A DNA stretch of 45,386 bases. It comes from Methanomassiliicoccales archaeon (GTDB lineage Archaea > Thermoplasmatota > Thermoplasmata > Methanomassiliicoccales > UBA472). Each line of letters opens with the position of its first letter. The first letter of the stretch is position 1. Under the pieces are notes generated by a model. The model was not told the DNA's origin, ran no database searches, and worked only from the letters and a program-made list of their open reading frames with translations. Of the stretch, positions 24,642-34,123 are shown one piece after another. The DNA lies in the NCBI GenBank assembly GCA_028682895.1, contig JAJRAK010000046.1, positions 1 to 45,386 on the forward strand. Reading direction: 5' to 3'. A program made the translations under genes and the position numbers.

Positions 24642-25370
24642 TTGATCGGCGGTGACGCCCTTGGCTTGCTCGTTGTCTATTCGTATATCGCTGTTATGGT
24701 GATAGTGGCCTCCAAATGGTACTTTCTCAAGAAGAGGGGTTTCCACCGCAAGTTCATACACATCATGATAGGCAACATCGCCCTGTTCTGGTGGATATTC
24801 GACACCAATTATGTGATGGCATTATTGGCCGCTGCACCTTTCATACCGATACTGCTGCTGTTCTCCATATATGGGGGCGAAGAGAAGAGCGATAAGAGCG
24901 TCCTCACGCCTGGTATGAAGGTCTCCATACTCAATACGGCCTCGCACGACGGACACAAACTAGGGCTGGTCTACTATGCGATCTCCTGGACCTTGTTGGC
25001 GTTCTTCGCCTTCGATGATCTCCTGATAGCGTCCATAGGGATAGTGTCCATGGCCTATGGCGATGGCATGGGCGGCCTTATCGGAAAGACATATGGGAAG
25101 AGGAAGATCCATGGGAAGAAAACGTTGGAAGGGACCGTGGCCGTATTTGCCTTTGCGATGATGGCCATTTTCCTGATCATAAATTTCTACAATCTGCTCT
25201 TCTCCGCTGACCTTTATGGCACGAGGAGCATCGCCATCTCCACCGCCCTGCTCATCTCATTAGGGCTCGGGGCATATGTGGCCGTGGTCGAGCTGTACAC
25301 CCCTGGCGAATATGATAATCTGGTTATACCGCTGTCCACGGCATTGATCGTGGTTCTCCTGGGGGTGTGA
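24642..25370 (+). CDS. Membrane kinase of the dolichol/phytol kinase (SEC59/VTE5-like) family
   Basis: The 242-residue protein has about seven hydrophobic helices. It shows two family hallmarks: RKFIHIMIGN near residue 36 and the CTP-binding-like YGDGMGGLIGKTYGKRKIHGKKTLEGT at about 148-174. Relatives phosphorylate polyprenols with CTP or transfer cytidylyl groups to phospholipids, so archaeal polyprenol or lipid metabolism is likely; the substrate is not predictable. The start is TTG 24642, preceded by a TATA-like box near 24606. The kinase-like gene begins just at its end. Confidence 0.75.
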   Translation: MIGGDALGLLVVYSYIAVMVIVASKWYFLKKRGFHRKFIHIMIGNIALFWWIFDTNYVMALLAAAPFIPILLLFSIYGGEEKSDKSVLTPGMKVSILNTASHDGHKLGLVYYAISWTLLAFFAFDDLLIASIGIVSMAYGDGMGGLIGKTYGKRKIHGKKTLEGTVAVFAFAMMAIFLIINFYNLLFSADLYGTRSIAISTALLISLGLGAYVAVVELYTPGEYDNLVIPLSTALIVVLLGV

Positions 25371-25378
25371 GGACCACG

Positions 25379-25957
25379 ATGAAGATGATAGTTATCGATG
25401 GCATCGACGGTTCGGGAAAGAGCACGGTAGCTTCCTGGGTCGCCGAGCATTACCAGGCCCGCGGGGAGAAGGTGTTGGTGAGGACACATCCGTCCGATTC
25501 GTTATGGGGCAGGTTGAGCCGCCGTTCCCTGACATCGGAAGGGAAGCTCATGAAGACCCTGGCCACATTCTTCTTCATCATCGACGTGCTGAATTCCTTG
25601 CGGCGCATGAGGGGATGGAGGAACTATGATAAGGTCATCTTCGTACGATATGTGATGGCGACCGCATATCTGCCGAAGGGAACGCACCGACTGGGGTACA
25701 AGTTCTTCTGCAACATACTACCGATACCTCAAAGGCTCCTTCTGGTCGACACCGAACCGGAATGCGCCCTGAGCCGGATCGAGGCGCGGGACCACGAACG
25801 TGAGATGTTCGAGAACCTGGACTCGCTGACCAAGGTCAGGGGCAAGGTGCTCGAGCTGTCAGAGCAAGGATGGATGGTCCTGGACAATTCTGGGAGCGTA
25901 GAGAGTTCCCGTTCCCAGCTGCAAAAGGTATTGTCCGCCTGGGATTCCCTTGATTAA
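25379..25957 (+). CDS. Thymidylate-kinase-like P-loop protein lacking the DR-motif Asp
   Basis: The 192-residue protein has a clear TMPK-type P-loop, MIVIDGIDGSGKSTVASW, and the lid-side helix KVRGKVLELSEQ. In TMPK the next hallmark is a DRY/ERY motif before SxxAYQ; here it is FVRYVMATAYLP, so the acidic residue is Val. It may use another nucleotide, or a lipid-linked substrate, or be a degenerate paralogue. I start at ATG 25379 with GGTGTGAGG upstream; GTG 25367 overlaps the preceding stop. It appears coupled to the prenol-kinase-like gene. Confidence 0.75.
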   Translation: MKMIVIDGIDGSGKSTVASWVAEHYQARGEKVLVRTHPSDSLWGRLSRRSLTSEGKLMKTLATFFFIIDVLNSLRRMRGWRNYDKVIFVRYVMATAYLPKGTHRLGYKFFCNILPIPQRLLLVDTEPECALSRIEARDHEREMFENLDSLTKVRGKVLELSEQGWMVLDNSGSVESSRSQLQKVLSAWDSLD

Positions 25958-26048
25958 CCAGGACTTAAAAGCAAAGCGATCTTGAGATCGTGCTCTGGGA
26001 GCTAGGGAACATTTTTCTAGAGCTTTGGGATAAGAGAGTGCGATAACA

Positions 26049-26981
26049 ATGAAAGAGAGAGCAGTTCGTGACATCAAGGTCGACGGAAACATGAGCGTGG
26101 ACCAGCTGGTGAGGGCCATGTCCGAGTCCGGAGGTTTCACCGCCCAGAAACTGGCCGATGCCATCGATATCGTGGAGAGGATGGTCAAGGACGAGAAGTG
26201 CCTCACGTTCCTTTCCTTCCCGGCATGCATCATGGCCACCGGGACCCGTGGCGTCATCGTCGAACTGGTCAAGAGGAAGCTTGTTGACGTCATAATAACC
26301 ACCTGCGGCACCCTTGACCATGACCTGGCCCGGAGCTGGAAGGACTATTACCATGGCGACTTCCTCATGGACGACGCCGAACTTAGGGAGCATGGTATGA
26401 ACCGCCTTGGGAACGTGGTCGTGCCAGACGAGAGCTACGGCCTTGTTCTGGAGGAACGCCTCATCCCTATGTTCGAGGAGATCTTGGAAGGAAGAACCTC
26501 CATCTCCACCAGGGAGATCATCGATGAGGTCGGCGCCCGCCTGGACAACGAGGACTCGCTGCTTTACTGGGCGCACAAGAACCAGATCCCCATCTTCGTC
26601 CCGGGCATCACCGACGGCTCGTTCGGCAGCCAGATGTGGATGTACTGGCAGTCGCATCGCGATCTCAAGATAGACCTGTTCGCCGATGAGCAGGAGCTTT
26701 CCAGCCTGGTCTTCCACGCGGATTCCAGCGGGGCGCTCATCATCGGCGGCGGGATATCGAAGCACCACGTGATCTGGTGGAACCAGTTCCGCGGAGGACT
26801 GGATTATGCCGTCTATATGACGACCGCCGCCGAGTACGATGGGTCGCTGAGCGGCGCACAGGTGCGCGAAGCGGTCTCCTGGGGTAAGGTCCGTGAGGAC
26901 GCCTGGCAGGTCAACGTGGAAGGGGACGCCACCATCACATTGCCGATCATGGTCGCGGCCATCGTCGAGAGATTGAAATGA
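26049..26981 (+). CDS. dys: Deoxyhypusine synthase
   Basis: Transfers an aminobutyl group from spermidine to a lysine of aIF5A using NAD. The 310-residue length is usual. Diagnostic regions: FLSFPACIMATGTRGVI, VIITTCGTLDHDLAR, IPIFVPGITDGSFGSQ, and GGGISKHHVIW with the catalytic Lys, then DYAVYMTTAAEYDGSLSGA and EAVSWGKV. The next gene begins by overlapping its stop (ATGA). No homologue of aIF5A is seen in the window. Confidence 0.97.
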   Translation: MKERAVRDIKVDGNMSVDQLVRAMSESGGFTAQKLADAIDIVERMVKDEKCLTFLSFPACIMATGTRGVIVELVKRKLVDVIITTCGTLDHDLARSWKDYYHGDFLMDDAELREHGMNRLGNVVVPDESYGLVLEERLIPMFEEILEGRTSISTREIIDEVGARLDNEDSLLYWAHKNQIPIFVPGITDGSFGSQMWMYWQSHRDLKIDLFADEQELSSLVFHADSSGALIIGGGISKHHVIWWNQFRGGLDYAVYMTTAAEYDGSLSGAQVREAVSWGKVREDAWQVNVEGDATITLPIMVAAIVERLK

Positions 26982-27976
26982 CCCGTGTGGCCGTGATGGG
27001 AGGGGACGGTATCGGCCCCGAGGTGGTAGATGCCACCATGCACATACTGGAGCAGATGGAATTGGGGCTGGAGTTCGTACGTGCGGAAATGGGATTGGCC
27101 TGTTTCGAGCGCACGGGCCATCATCTTCCCAAGGAGACCATCAAGACATTGGAATCCTCCCGAGCTGCCCTGTTCGGCGCTATCACGACCCCGCCCCGAC
27201 CTGACCCGGACCATCGGTCACCCATACTTCAGCTGCGCAATCATTTCGACCTTTACGCCAATGTCCGACCTTGCACCCCGCTCCTGCCAGAGCTTGGAAA
27301 GGTCGATCTCAACGCCGTGATAGTCCGTGAGAACACCGAAGGCATGTACACCGGTCGGGAGAGGGAGGAGGACGGTGCCGTCATACTTGAGCGCGTGGTC
27401 AGCGAGAGGGGTTGCCACCGCATAGTGGAGAAGGCGATCGATGTGGCGCGATCCAGAGGGATGCACAAAGTGACCTGCGTCCACAAGGCGAACGTGCTAC
27501 GGCGTTCGGACGGACTATTCCGGCGGGTCTTCTACGCCACCATGGAGAACTCGGGCCTACAGGCGGATGATATGATCGTCGACGCCACCGCCGCGGCCTT
27601 GATCTCCAAGCCCAGCGTTTTCGAGTGCATAGTGACCCTGAACCTATACGGAGATATCCTCTCGGACGAGGCCGCTGCCTTGACCGGAGGTCTGGGCATG
27701 GCACCTTCGGCCAACATCGGCGATAGTTTCGCCTTGTTCGAACCGGTGCACGGCAGCGCCCCTGACATCGCCGGAAAGGACATCGCCAACCCTTCAGCGA
27801 CCATACTGACCGCGTGCATGTTGCTGGAGTACGTCGACATGAAGGATGCTGCCATCGACCTGCGCTCCGCCTTGGTGAGGACCCTGAAAGAAGGGGACCG
27901 TACCCGGGACATCGGTGGGACGTTGGGAACGATGCGCTTCGCCGAGAAGGTGGCCGAGCGCCTGACCTCCGATTGA
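26978..27976 (+). CDS. Isocitrate/isopropylmalate-family dehydrogenase
   Basis: An oxidative decarboxylase of the beta-hydroxyacid family, 332 residues. It has the N-terminal VAVMGGDGIGPEVVDATM, the substrate-binding LQLRNHFDLYANVRPC, the loop VRENTEGMYTGRER, the catalytic HKANVLRRSDGLF and the cofactor segment EPVHGSAPDIAGKDIANPSA. The ENTEGMYTG loop resembles isocitrate or homoisocitrate dehydrogenases more than isopropylmalate dehydrogenase (which has LTGGIYFG). So homoisocitrate-type (AksF-like, coenzyme B or lysine pathways) or isocitrate are both possible. It is translationally coupled to deoxyhypusine synthase, with no obvious shared pathway. Confidence 0.9.
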   Translation: MTRVAVMGGDGIGPEVVDATMHILEQMELGLEFVRAEMGLACFERTGHHLPKETIKTLESSRAALFGAITTPPRPDPDHRSPILQLRNHFDLYANVRPCTPLLPELGKVDLNAVIVRENTEGMYTGREREEDGAVILERVVSERGCHRIVEKAIDVARSRGMHKVTCVHKANVLRRSDGLFRRVFYATMENSGLQADDMIVDATAAALISKPSVFECIVTLNLYGDILSDEAAALTGGLGMAPSANIGDSFALFEPVHGSAPDIAGKDIANPSATILTACMLLEYVDMKDAAIDLRSALVRTLKEGDRTRDIGGTLGTMRFAEKVAERLTSD

Positions 27977-28019
27977 GAAGGGCTCGGTTATTTCTATCCC
28001 AGCGGTCAATCATGAGCAC

Positions 28020-28823
28020 ATGACCATGGAGTTGGGCCGCAAGGTTCGGGACATGTGCAGGGATCGGGGCGTGGACATGGTCGGCTTCGCTTCCGCCAAT
28101 ACCTGGGACGAACCGCCTTTCGATCCCTGGCCGCTGCAGGCCTTCCATCCGAAGGCCATATTCCCCGGATGCCGCACGGTCATCGTTCTTGGGCTCCCAG
28201 TGACGCTTCCGATCCTGGAGACCGCCCCGTCCATCTGGTATCAGGAGCTATACAAGAACCTGAACCAGCAGTTGGACGAGCGCGCCTACCAGCTTTCCAT
28301 CGCCCTCAACAAGCTAGGTCACGCCTCGGCGTACGTTCCAAGGGACGGATATGGTTCGATAGAGGTCCTGGTCAAGAACCCCTACGCCTTCTTCTCCCAT
28401 CGGCACGCGGCCTACCTCGCCGGATTGGGAACGTTCGGGCTGAACAATATGCTTCTGACCAAGGAATACGGGCCGAGGGTCCGCTTCGTGTCGGTCTTCA
28501 CCACTGCAGAGCTTCCGACCGGGAGACCTATGGACAGAACGCTTTGTGTACGCTGCCTCCGCTGCGTCAAGGCATGCCCGGTGCAGGCCATTGGGAACAT
28601 CGACTATCCAGAGGCATCGATCGACAAGGAACGGTGCAGCTTGAGGAGCATCGAGCTGAAAAGAAAGTTCCGCTCCCCGTGCGGCATCTGTATAAAAGTC
28701 TGTCCAGTGGGCGAGGATCGCAAGCTCTATGAACGCAAGGACATGGGCCTTTACGACGGGCCGGAGAAGGACAAGGAACTATACGATGCGTGGGAGCACG
28801 TGCGGAAATACGGGAGCTTGTGA
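28020..28823 (+). CDS. QueG-like iron-sulfur reductase (epoxyqueuosine reductase family)
   Basis: The 267-residue protein has the QueG-type N-terminal region ([16 protein letters not shown], then [14 protein letters not shown]) and [35 protein letters not shown]. Two 4Fe-4S motifs follow: [12 protein letters not shown] and [11 protein letters not shown]. Bacterial QueG is near 380 residues with HEAT repeats, absent here. Archaea do not make queuosine, so a different corrinoid- or Fe-S-dependent reduction is likely. The oxidoreductase delta gene follows after 77 bp with its own TATA-like box. Confidence 0.85.
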   Translation: MTMELGRKVRDMCRDRGVDMVGFASANTWDEPPFDPWPLQAFHPKAIFPGCRTVIVLGLPVTLPILETAPSIWYQELYKNLNQQLDERAYQLSIALNKLGHASAYVPRDGYGSIEVLVKNPYAFFSHRHAAYLAGLGTFGLNNMLLTKEYGPRVRFVSVFTTAELPTGRPMDRTLCVRCLRCVKACPVQAIGNIDYPEASIDKERCSLRSIELKRKFRSPCGICIKVCPVGEDRKLYERKDMGLYDGPEKDKELYDAWEHVRKYGSL

Positions 28824-28869
28824 TCGGGCGTGCCTATCATCGATGCCTCGCGGGATATCCTGAATTAGA

Positions 28870-28877
28870 TTTAAGTA
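28870..28877 (+). promoter_or_regulatory. TATA-like box of the 2-oxoacid oxidoreductase operon
   Basis: TTTAAGTA, 24-31 bases before ATG 28901, implying a leaderless or nearly leaderless transcript for the operon that follows. Confidence 0.45.
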
Positions 28878-28900
28878 TCGCAGCTCTCTCCAGCTCAGTG

Positions 28901-29134
28901 ATGAGCGACGCTTCGAGGGAGCTCCCCTATCCCGTGATCGATGAGAACGAGTGCAAGGGCTGCGGTCGCTGCGTGGCCGCCTGTCCGAAGAAGGTGCTGA
29001 AGCTCTCTGGTCGGGTAAACCGGCGCGGTTACGTCTCCGCCGAGTACTCTGGAACCGGATGCTCCGGCTGCGCCATCTGTTTCTACAACTGTCCGGAGCC
29101 GTACGCCATCGAAGTGCACGGCAAGGAGAGGTGA
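28901..29134 (+). CDS. korD: 2-oxoacid:ferredoxin oxidoreductase, delta (ferredoxin) subunit
   Basis: A 77-residue protein with two 4Fe-4S motifs, [15 protein letters not shown] and [14 protein letters not shown]. It conducts electrons from the catalytic subunits to ferredoxin. ATG 28901 is chosen over longer in-frame starts because of the TATA-like box 24-31 bases upstream. It leads an operon with the alpha subunit 4 bp after its stop and a fused beta-gamma subunit. The fourth subunit order, delta-alpha-beta-gamma, matches the Kor/Vor family. Confidence 0.93.
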   Translation: MSDASRELPYPVIDENECKGCGRCVAACPKKVLKLSGRVNRRGYVSAEYSGTGCSGCAICFYNCPEPYAIEVHGKER

Positions 29135-29138
29135 TCCC

Positions 29139-30194
29139 ATGAGGAAGTTCGTCAAAGGAAACGAGGCCGTGGCCATAGGCGCCATCTATGCGGGATGCGA
29201 CACTTATTTTGGCTACCCGATAACGCCGGCCAGCGATATCGCTCATGTAGTGGCGGAGTACTTCCCTCAACTGGGGAGGGTGCATCTTCAGGCGGAGTGC
29301 GAGACCGGTTCCATCAACATGATGTTCGGTGCCGCCGCCAGCGGAAAACTGACCATGACCGCCTCATCCGGTCCTGGCATATCATTGATGCAAGAGGGAC
29401 TATCATATCTGGCCGGAGCACAGCTTCCGGCCGTCATCGTCAACGTCATGCGCGTCGGACCGGGATTGGGGAACATCGGTCCAGAGCAGGGGGATTACAA
29501 CCAGGCGGTAAAAGGTGGAGGTCACGGCAACTATCACAGCATCGTCCTGGCGCCCGCGTCAGTGCAGGAGATGTGCGACCTCACGATGAAGGCCTTCGAG
29601 ATGGCCATGAGGTACCGCAACCCCGCGATAGTATTGGCGGACGCGGTCTTGGGCCAGATGAAGGAGTTTCTGGCCTTCCCGGAAAAGGAAGCGGTCAAAC
29701 CCGACACCTCGTCATGGGCTGTGCATGGCGATGCCAGTACCAGACAGAACCTTCTCACATCCATCTTCTTGGACAATGAACTGCAGGAAAAGCACAACTG
29801 GATGCTGCAGGAGAAGTATTCCTCCATGCGGACGGACGCTCAGGCCGAGCTGTATCTGACCGATGATGCTGAGATCGTGCTCACAGGCTACGGCACCAGC
29901 GCCAGGATCGCCCGTTCCGCAGTGGACCGGTTACGTGCGGATGGCGTCAAGGCAGGACTGTTCAGGCCTATCACTTTGTTCCCGTTCCCAACGGAACATC
30001 TGGAGAGAGCGGCCAAGGCCGGAAGGATGCTGGTGGTCGAGCTGAGCAACGGTCAATATCGCGACGACATCCTGGCCCATCTGGACCGGGACATCAGGTG
30101 CCATGTCGCGCTCGTCAATCGCATGGGAGGCAACATGATGAAGGTGGAGGACGTCGAGAAGAAGGCACGCGAGCTTCTGGAGGTGCCGGAATGA
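29139..30194 (+). CDS. korA: 2-oxoacid:ferredoxin oxidoreductase, alpha subunit
   Basis: The 351-residue subunit contains the family motif [52 protein letters not shown] and, toward the C-terminus, [15 protein letters not shown] and NGQYRDDI. It forms the active site with the TPP-binding beta subunit. The sequence resembles the VorB/KorA group (3-methyl-2-oxobutanoate or 2-oxoglutarate); substrate choice cannot be settled by eye. It overlaps the fused beta-gamma gene by 4 bp (ATGA). Expected role: reversible oxidative decarboxylation of a 2-oxoacid to acyl-CoA with reduction of ferredoxin. Confidence 0.93.
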   Translation: MRKFVKGNEAVAIGAIYAGCDTYFGYPITPASDIAHVVAEYFPQLGRVHLQAECETGSINMMFGAAASGKLTMTASSGPGISLMQEGLSYLAGAQLPAVIVNVMRVGPGLGNIGPEQGDYNQAVKGGGHGNYHSIVLAPASVQEMCDLTMKAFEMAMRYRNPAIVLADAVLGQMKEFLAFPEKEAVKPDTSSWAVHGDASTRQNLLTSIFLDNELQEKHNWMLQEKYSSMRTDAQAELYLTDDAEIVLTGYGTSARIARSAVDRLRADGVKAGLFRPITLFPFPTEHLERAAKAGRMLVVELSNGQYRDDILAHLDRDIRCHVALVNRMGGNMMKVEDVEKKARELLEVPE

Positions 30195-31585
30195 TAAAGA
30201 GGGCAACTGGCTTCAATGCCACCTTCGACCGCAAGGAGAAGGGGACGAAGGCCACGCACTACTGCCCTGGTTGCGGGCACGGCATCATACACAAGCTCAT
30301 CGCGGAGGCGATGGCCGACCTGAGCATACAGGACCGTACCGTGTTCGTATCACCGGTCGGATGCGCCGCCTTCTGCTATTATTATTTCGATTGTGGTAAT
30401 GTGGCCGGACCGCACGGTCGTGCATCGGCGGTCGCCACTGGCATCTCGCGGGCGCTTCCGGGCAAGGTCGTCATCTCATATCAGGGCGATGGAGACCTGG
30501 GAGCCATAGGTTTCAACAATGCCTTCCAGGCCGCCAACCGCGGCGAGCACTTTGCCTGCTTCTTCGTCAATAACTCGCTCTACGCCATGACCGGAGGGCA
30601 GATGGCCCCCACGACGATGCTGGGCCAGAAGACCACTACCACGCCATTCGGCAGAGATCCGGCCAATGAAGGATATCCGCTGAAGGTGTGCGAGGTGCTC
30701 AACCAGCTGCAGGCGCCTGTCTTCATCGAGAGGGTGTCCGTAGCGGACACAAAGCGTATCATGCAGGCCAAGAAGGCCGTGCGGAAGGCGCTGGAGATAC
30801 AGAGGGACGGAAAGGGATACGCTTTCGTGGAGTTCCTCTCCCCCTGCCCGACCAACTGGCGCCTGGACCCGGTGGCTTCCGCCCAGTTCGTCACGGACCA
30901 GATGGAGAAGGTCTTCCCGCTGGGCAACTTCCGGGACCGGAGCGAGGATGTGCCGCTGGTACCGATCGAGATACCCCGGCTTTCCCCCTCCCAGCTTTTC
31001 GGCCAGGGTCAGGAGGGAGCGGCGGCAAAGGTCGACCGCCCCTTCAAAGAGCGACAGTTCAAGTTCTCCGGGTTCGGAGGACAGGGAGTACTGTCGTTGG
31101 GATCGGTGATCGCCGAGGCGGCCGGTAGCTCCGGGCGCTTCGTTTCGTGGCTACCAAGCTACGGACCGGAGCAGCGCGGCGGTTATGCATCCTGCTCCGT
31201 CGTCATCAGCGGTAACACGGTCGGGTCTCCGACCGTGGACGAACCGGATGTTCTGGTGGTATTGAGCCAACAGGCCTCGGAAAAATTCGCCAGGACGGTA
31301 AAGGAAGGTGGGATCATGCTCTACGAATCTTCTCTTCCTGCACCGGCCGTGAACGAGGGCGTGAAGGTCATCGCCGTACCCGCGGGCAAGATAGCTGCCG
31401 ACAACGGAACGCCCAAAGCTCTTAACACCGCGTTCCTGGGCGCCATGACCGCCCTAGGACTGCACGGATTGCCTGAGGAGAAAGTATTGGCAGCGTTGGA
31501 CGCCAGCTTCGCTACCAAGCCTCAACTGATCGAGCGCAATCGAAAAGTGTATCGCGCCGCCTACGATTGGGGCAAGGGACTTTAA
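30191..31585 (+). CDS. 2-oxoacid:ferredoxin oxidoreductase, fused beta-gamma subunit
   Basis: Starting at ATG 30191, the 464-residue product has an N-terminal beta part (about 1-285) with [15 protein letters not shown], the TPP motif [22 protein letters not shown] and [18 protein letters not shown]-terminal gamma part (about 300-464) follows, starting [14 protein letters not shown] and containing SYGPEQRGG. Separate genes encode these parts in many archaea; here they are one reading frame. Cysteines for iron-sulfur or TPP-site structure are conserved in the beta half. It is coupled to the alpha gene by a 4-bp overlap. Confidence 0.92.
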   Translation: MIKRATGFNATFDRKEKGTKATHYCPGCGHGIIHKLIAEAMADLSIQDRTVFVSPVGCAAFCYYYFDCGNVAGPHGRASAVATGISRALPGKVVISYQGDGDLGAIGFNNAFQAANRGEHFACFFVNNSLYAMTGGQMAPTTMLGQKTTTTPFGRDPANEGYPLKVCEVLNQLQAPVFIERVSVADTKRIMQAKKAVRKALEIQRDGKGYAFVEFLSPCPTNWRLDPVASAQFVTDQMEKVFPLGNFRDRSEDVPLVPIEIPRLSPSQLFGQGQEGAAAKVDRPFKERQFKFSGFGGQGVLSLGSVIAEAAGSSGRFVSWLPSYGPEQRGGYASCSVVISGNTVGSPTVDEPDVLVVLSQQASEKFARTVKEGGIMLYESSLPAPAVNEGVKVIAVPAGKIAADNGTPKALNTAFLGAMTALGLHGLPEEKVLAALDASFATKPQLIERNRKVYRAAYDWGKGL

Positions 31586-31728
31586 GGGCGCTCCGGCACC
31601 CTGCTCATTTCTTACCATTTTCTAGGACAGAGTAGCTTTCCTAGGCAAATTTCATAAACGGACGGCGGATAAGGTAGAGGCATTGCTGTCCTGACCTGAT
31701 GCCAGGTGCCGGCAATGGAGATGACCAC

Positions 31729-32292
31729 ATGACCTCTTCCGATAAGATAGGCACGCGCATAAGGACATACCGCGAGAACTTGGGCCTGAGCATAGAGGAC
31801 CTGGCCCGCAACGCTGGCGTGGACACGAGCCTGTTGCGCAAGGCGGAGGCCGGAGAGGTATATCCCCCCCTGGGGATCATGATCAAGATATCGCGTGCCC
31901 TGGGACAGCGCCTAGGCACGTTCATGGACGACCAAGTGATAGACGACCCCATCATCGTCCGCGCTTCTGACCGTACTGAGGAGACGGCGAACCATAAGGA
32001 GGGGGCTCAGGGCCAGTACCATTACTACCCTCTGGGAAAGGGTAAGACGGACCGGCACATGGACCCGCTCTTCATCATCATACAGCCGAGCAAGGACAAG
32101 TGCCTCTCCTCCCACGAGGGTGAGGAGTTCATCATCGTGGTGAAAGGCAAGGTCGAGCTGATCTACGGTAAGAAGACGATCGTCCTGGAGGAGGGCGACT
32201 CCTTGTACTACAACTCCATAGTGCCGCATCACCTGGGCGCTGCTAACGGTGAGAACGCCGAGATATTCGCCGTAATCTACGCTCCGTTCTGA
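31729..32292 (+). CDS. XRE-family regulator with C-terminal cupin
   Basis: A 187-residue protein: XRE helix-turn-helix at about residues 8-62 (LGLSIEDLARNAGVDTSLLRKAEAG) and a cupin barrel at about 100-187 with EEFIIVVKGKVELIYG and SIVPHHLGA. Such fusions usually sense small metabolites. Start ATG 31729 follows GGAGATGA. The acyl-CoA synthetase begins 11 bases after its stop, a pairing often seen in archaea and bacteria, so it likely controls that gene. Upstream lies 143 bp without a gene, with an AT-rich promoter-like stretch. Confidence 0.88.
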   Translation: MTSSDKIGTRIRTYRENLGLSIEDLARNAGVDTSLLRKAEAGEVYPPLGIMIKISRALGQRLGTFMDDQVIDDPIIVRASDRTEETANHKEGAQGQYHYYPLGKGKTDRHMDPLFIIIQPSKDKCLSSHEGEEFIIVVKGKVELIYGKKTIVLEEGDSLYYNSIVPHHLGAANGENAEIFAVIYAPF

Positions 32293-32302
32293 GGTGGCTT
32301 CG

Positions 32303-33955
32303 ATGGTAAGGGATCACATCACCAGGGAAGCGACCATCGGACAGCTTTTAGACGAGGCCGTGGCCAAGGTGCCTGACAACGACGCTGTCGTCTACGCGGA
32401 CCGTAACTATAGGCAAACATGGACGGAGTTCCGCGACACCGTGGACAAGGCTGCCAAGGGGCTCATGGCGTTGGGCGTGAAGAAGGGGGAGAAGGTGGCG
32501 GTGTGGGCCACGAACGTCCCGCACTGGGTCACATTGCAGTTCGCCACCGCGCGCATCGGCGCCATCCTGCTGACGATCAACATCAACTACCGTAACGCCG
32601 AGATAGATTACCTGTTGAGGCAGTCGGATTGCGATAATATCTTCGTCATCGATGGCTACCGCGACACGGACTACGTGAAAACGCTCTACGAGCTCATTCC
32701 CGAGCTCAAGACGCAGCCTCGCGACCATCTGCGCTCTGAAAAATATCCGAACCTGAAGCGTGTTCTTTTCATGGGACCGGAGAAGCACCGCGGCATGTAC
32801 TCCTGGAACGAGCTTCTGGCCATGAGCGTGCAGACCAGCGACGAGGAGTATGCCCAGCGGCAATCGGAGCTGTCATGCCATGACGTGGTCAACATGCAGT
32901 ACACCTCGGGCACGACAGGCTTCCCCAAGGGCGTCATGCTGACGCACCACAACATAGCCAACAACGGCTACTGGATAGGGATGAACCAGAACTTTACCAC
33001 GAACGACCGTGTGTGTATCCCTGTCCCGTTGTTCCATTGCTTCGGCTGCGTCCTGGGCGTCATGGCCTGCCTTAACCACGCATCGACCATGGTCATACTG
33101 GAGAAGTACGAACCGGTGAACGTGATGATGTCCATAGAGACCGAGGGATGCACCGCCGTCTACGGCGTCCCGACGATGTTCATAAACGTCCTGGACCACA
33201 AGCTTTTCAGTAAGTTCGATTTCTCCACGCTGCGCACCGGCATCATGGCCGGTTCTCCCTGCCCCACCAAGACGATGCAGGAGTGCGTGGAACGCATGAA
33301 CATGAAGGAGCTGACCATAGTGTTCGGCCTCACCGAGACGAGCCCTGGCATGACCCAGACCCGTTTCGACGAACCGAGCCTAGAAAAGAAGTGCTCAACC
33401 GTCGGCAAGGCCATGGCCGGCATCGAGGTGGCGGTCATCGACCCGGAGACGGGACGGATCATGGGACCGGAGGAGCATGGCGAACTGTGCTGCCGCGGCT
33501 ACAACGTGATGAAAGGTTACTACAAGATGCCCGAGGAGACCGCCAAGGCCATCGACAAGGACGGCTGGCTGCATTCCGGCGACATCGGCAAGGTGGACGA
33601 GGAAGGGTATTACTCCGTGACCGGCCGCCTCAAGGACATGATAATACGCGGAGGGGAGAACATCTACCCCAAGGAGGTGGAGGACTTCATCCATCATATA
33701 CCGGGGGTTCAGGACGTCCAGGTGGTCGGACTTACCTCAAAGAGATATGGAGAGCTGCCGGCGGCCTTCATCATACTCCGACCGGGCGTCGCCATGACCT
33801 CCGATGATGTGCAGGACCATTGCCGCGGGCAGATAGCCTTCTACAAGGTCCCGAGGCATATCCAATTCGTCAACGAGTACCCATTGACCGCTAGCGGCAA
33901 GATCATGAAGTTCAAGCTGCGCGAGACGGCCAGCCAGCTGTGGCCGGACGCTTAG
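32303..33955 (+). CDS. Acyl-CoA synthetase (AMP-forming)
   Basis: The 550-residue protein shows the ANL-superfamily motifs YTSGTTGFPKGVML (ATP binding), FGLTETSPGM, HSGDIGKVDEEGYY, GRLKDMIIRGGENIYPKEVE and the catalytic lysine region ASGKIMKFKLRE. It activates a carboxylate to the acyl-adenylate and then the CoA thioester, releasing pyrophosphate. The sequence is of the medium/long-chain fatty-acid-CoA ligase type; substrate unknown. ATG 32303 has GAGGTGG five bases upstream; the GTG at 32294 overlaps that site and is not the start. It is paired with the XRE-cupin regulator. Confidence 0.94.
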   Translation: MVRDHITREATIGQLLDEAVAKVPDNDAVVYADRNYRQTWTEFRDTVDKAAKGLMALGVKKGEKVAVWATNVPHWVTLQFATARIGAILLTININYRNAEIDYLLRQSDCDNIFVIDGYRDTDYVKTLYELIPELKTQPRDHLRSEKYPNLKRVLFMGPEKHRGMYSWNELLAMSVQTSDEEYAQRQSELSCHDVVNMQYTSGTTGFPKGVMLTHHNIANNGYWIGMNQNFTTNDRVCIPVPLFHCFGCVLGVMACLNHASTMVILEKYEPVNVMMSIETEGCTAVYGVPTMFINVLDHKLFSKFDFSTLRTGIMAGSPCPTKTMQECVERMNMKELTIVFGLTETSPGMTQTRFDEPSLEKKCSTVGKAMAGIEVAVIDPETGRIMGPEEHGELCCRGYNVMKGYYKMPEETAKAIDKDGWLHSGDIGKVDEEGYYSVTGRLKDMIIRGGENIYPKEVEDFIHHIPGVQDVQVVGLTSKRYGELPAAFIILRPGVAMTSDDVQDHCRGQIAFYKVPRHIQFVNEYPLTASGKIMKFKLRETASQLWPDA

Positions 33956-34094
33956 GCGTTATTGAAAAACATCTTCCCTGATATCCTTTTTCATTCCCTT
34001 TTCATCCAGTGATAACGATATCTTTCGATGACTGGCCGTACATGAATGATCTGTCAGCTGAGCGACAAGGAAAGGTAGCCGTTGGAATAAGTGC
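33956..34094 (+). terminator. T-rich region after acyl-CoA synthetase
   Basis: After the stop, TATCCTTTTTCATTCCCTTTT (near 33982-34002) offers T-tracts of the kind that end archaeal transcripts. No gene is apparent before the hydrolase promoter at 34095. Confidence 0.35.
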
Positions 34095-34103
34095 AAATAT
34101 TAG
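34095..34103 (+). promoter_or_regulatory. TATA-like box of hydrolase gene
   Basis: AAATATTAG, 21-29 bases before ATG 34124, consistent with a leaderless mRNA and with choosing that start. Confidence 0.45.
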
Positions 34104-34123
34104 CTACCCAATCCCGGCTCCCG

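Noticed and set aside
28020-28823. Bona fide epoxyqueuosine reductase
   Set aside because: The length is short, the HEAT-repeat tail is missing and archaea are not known to make queuosine, so only a family-level label is given.
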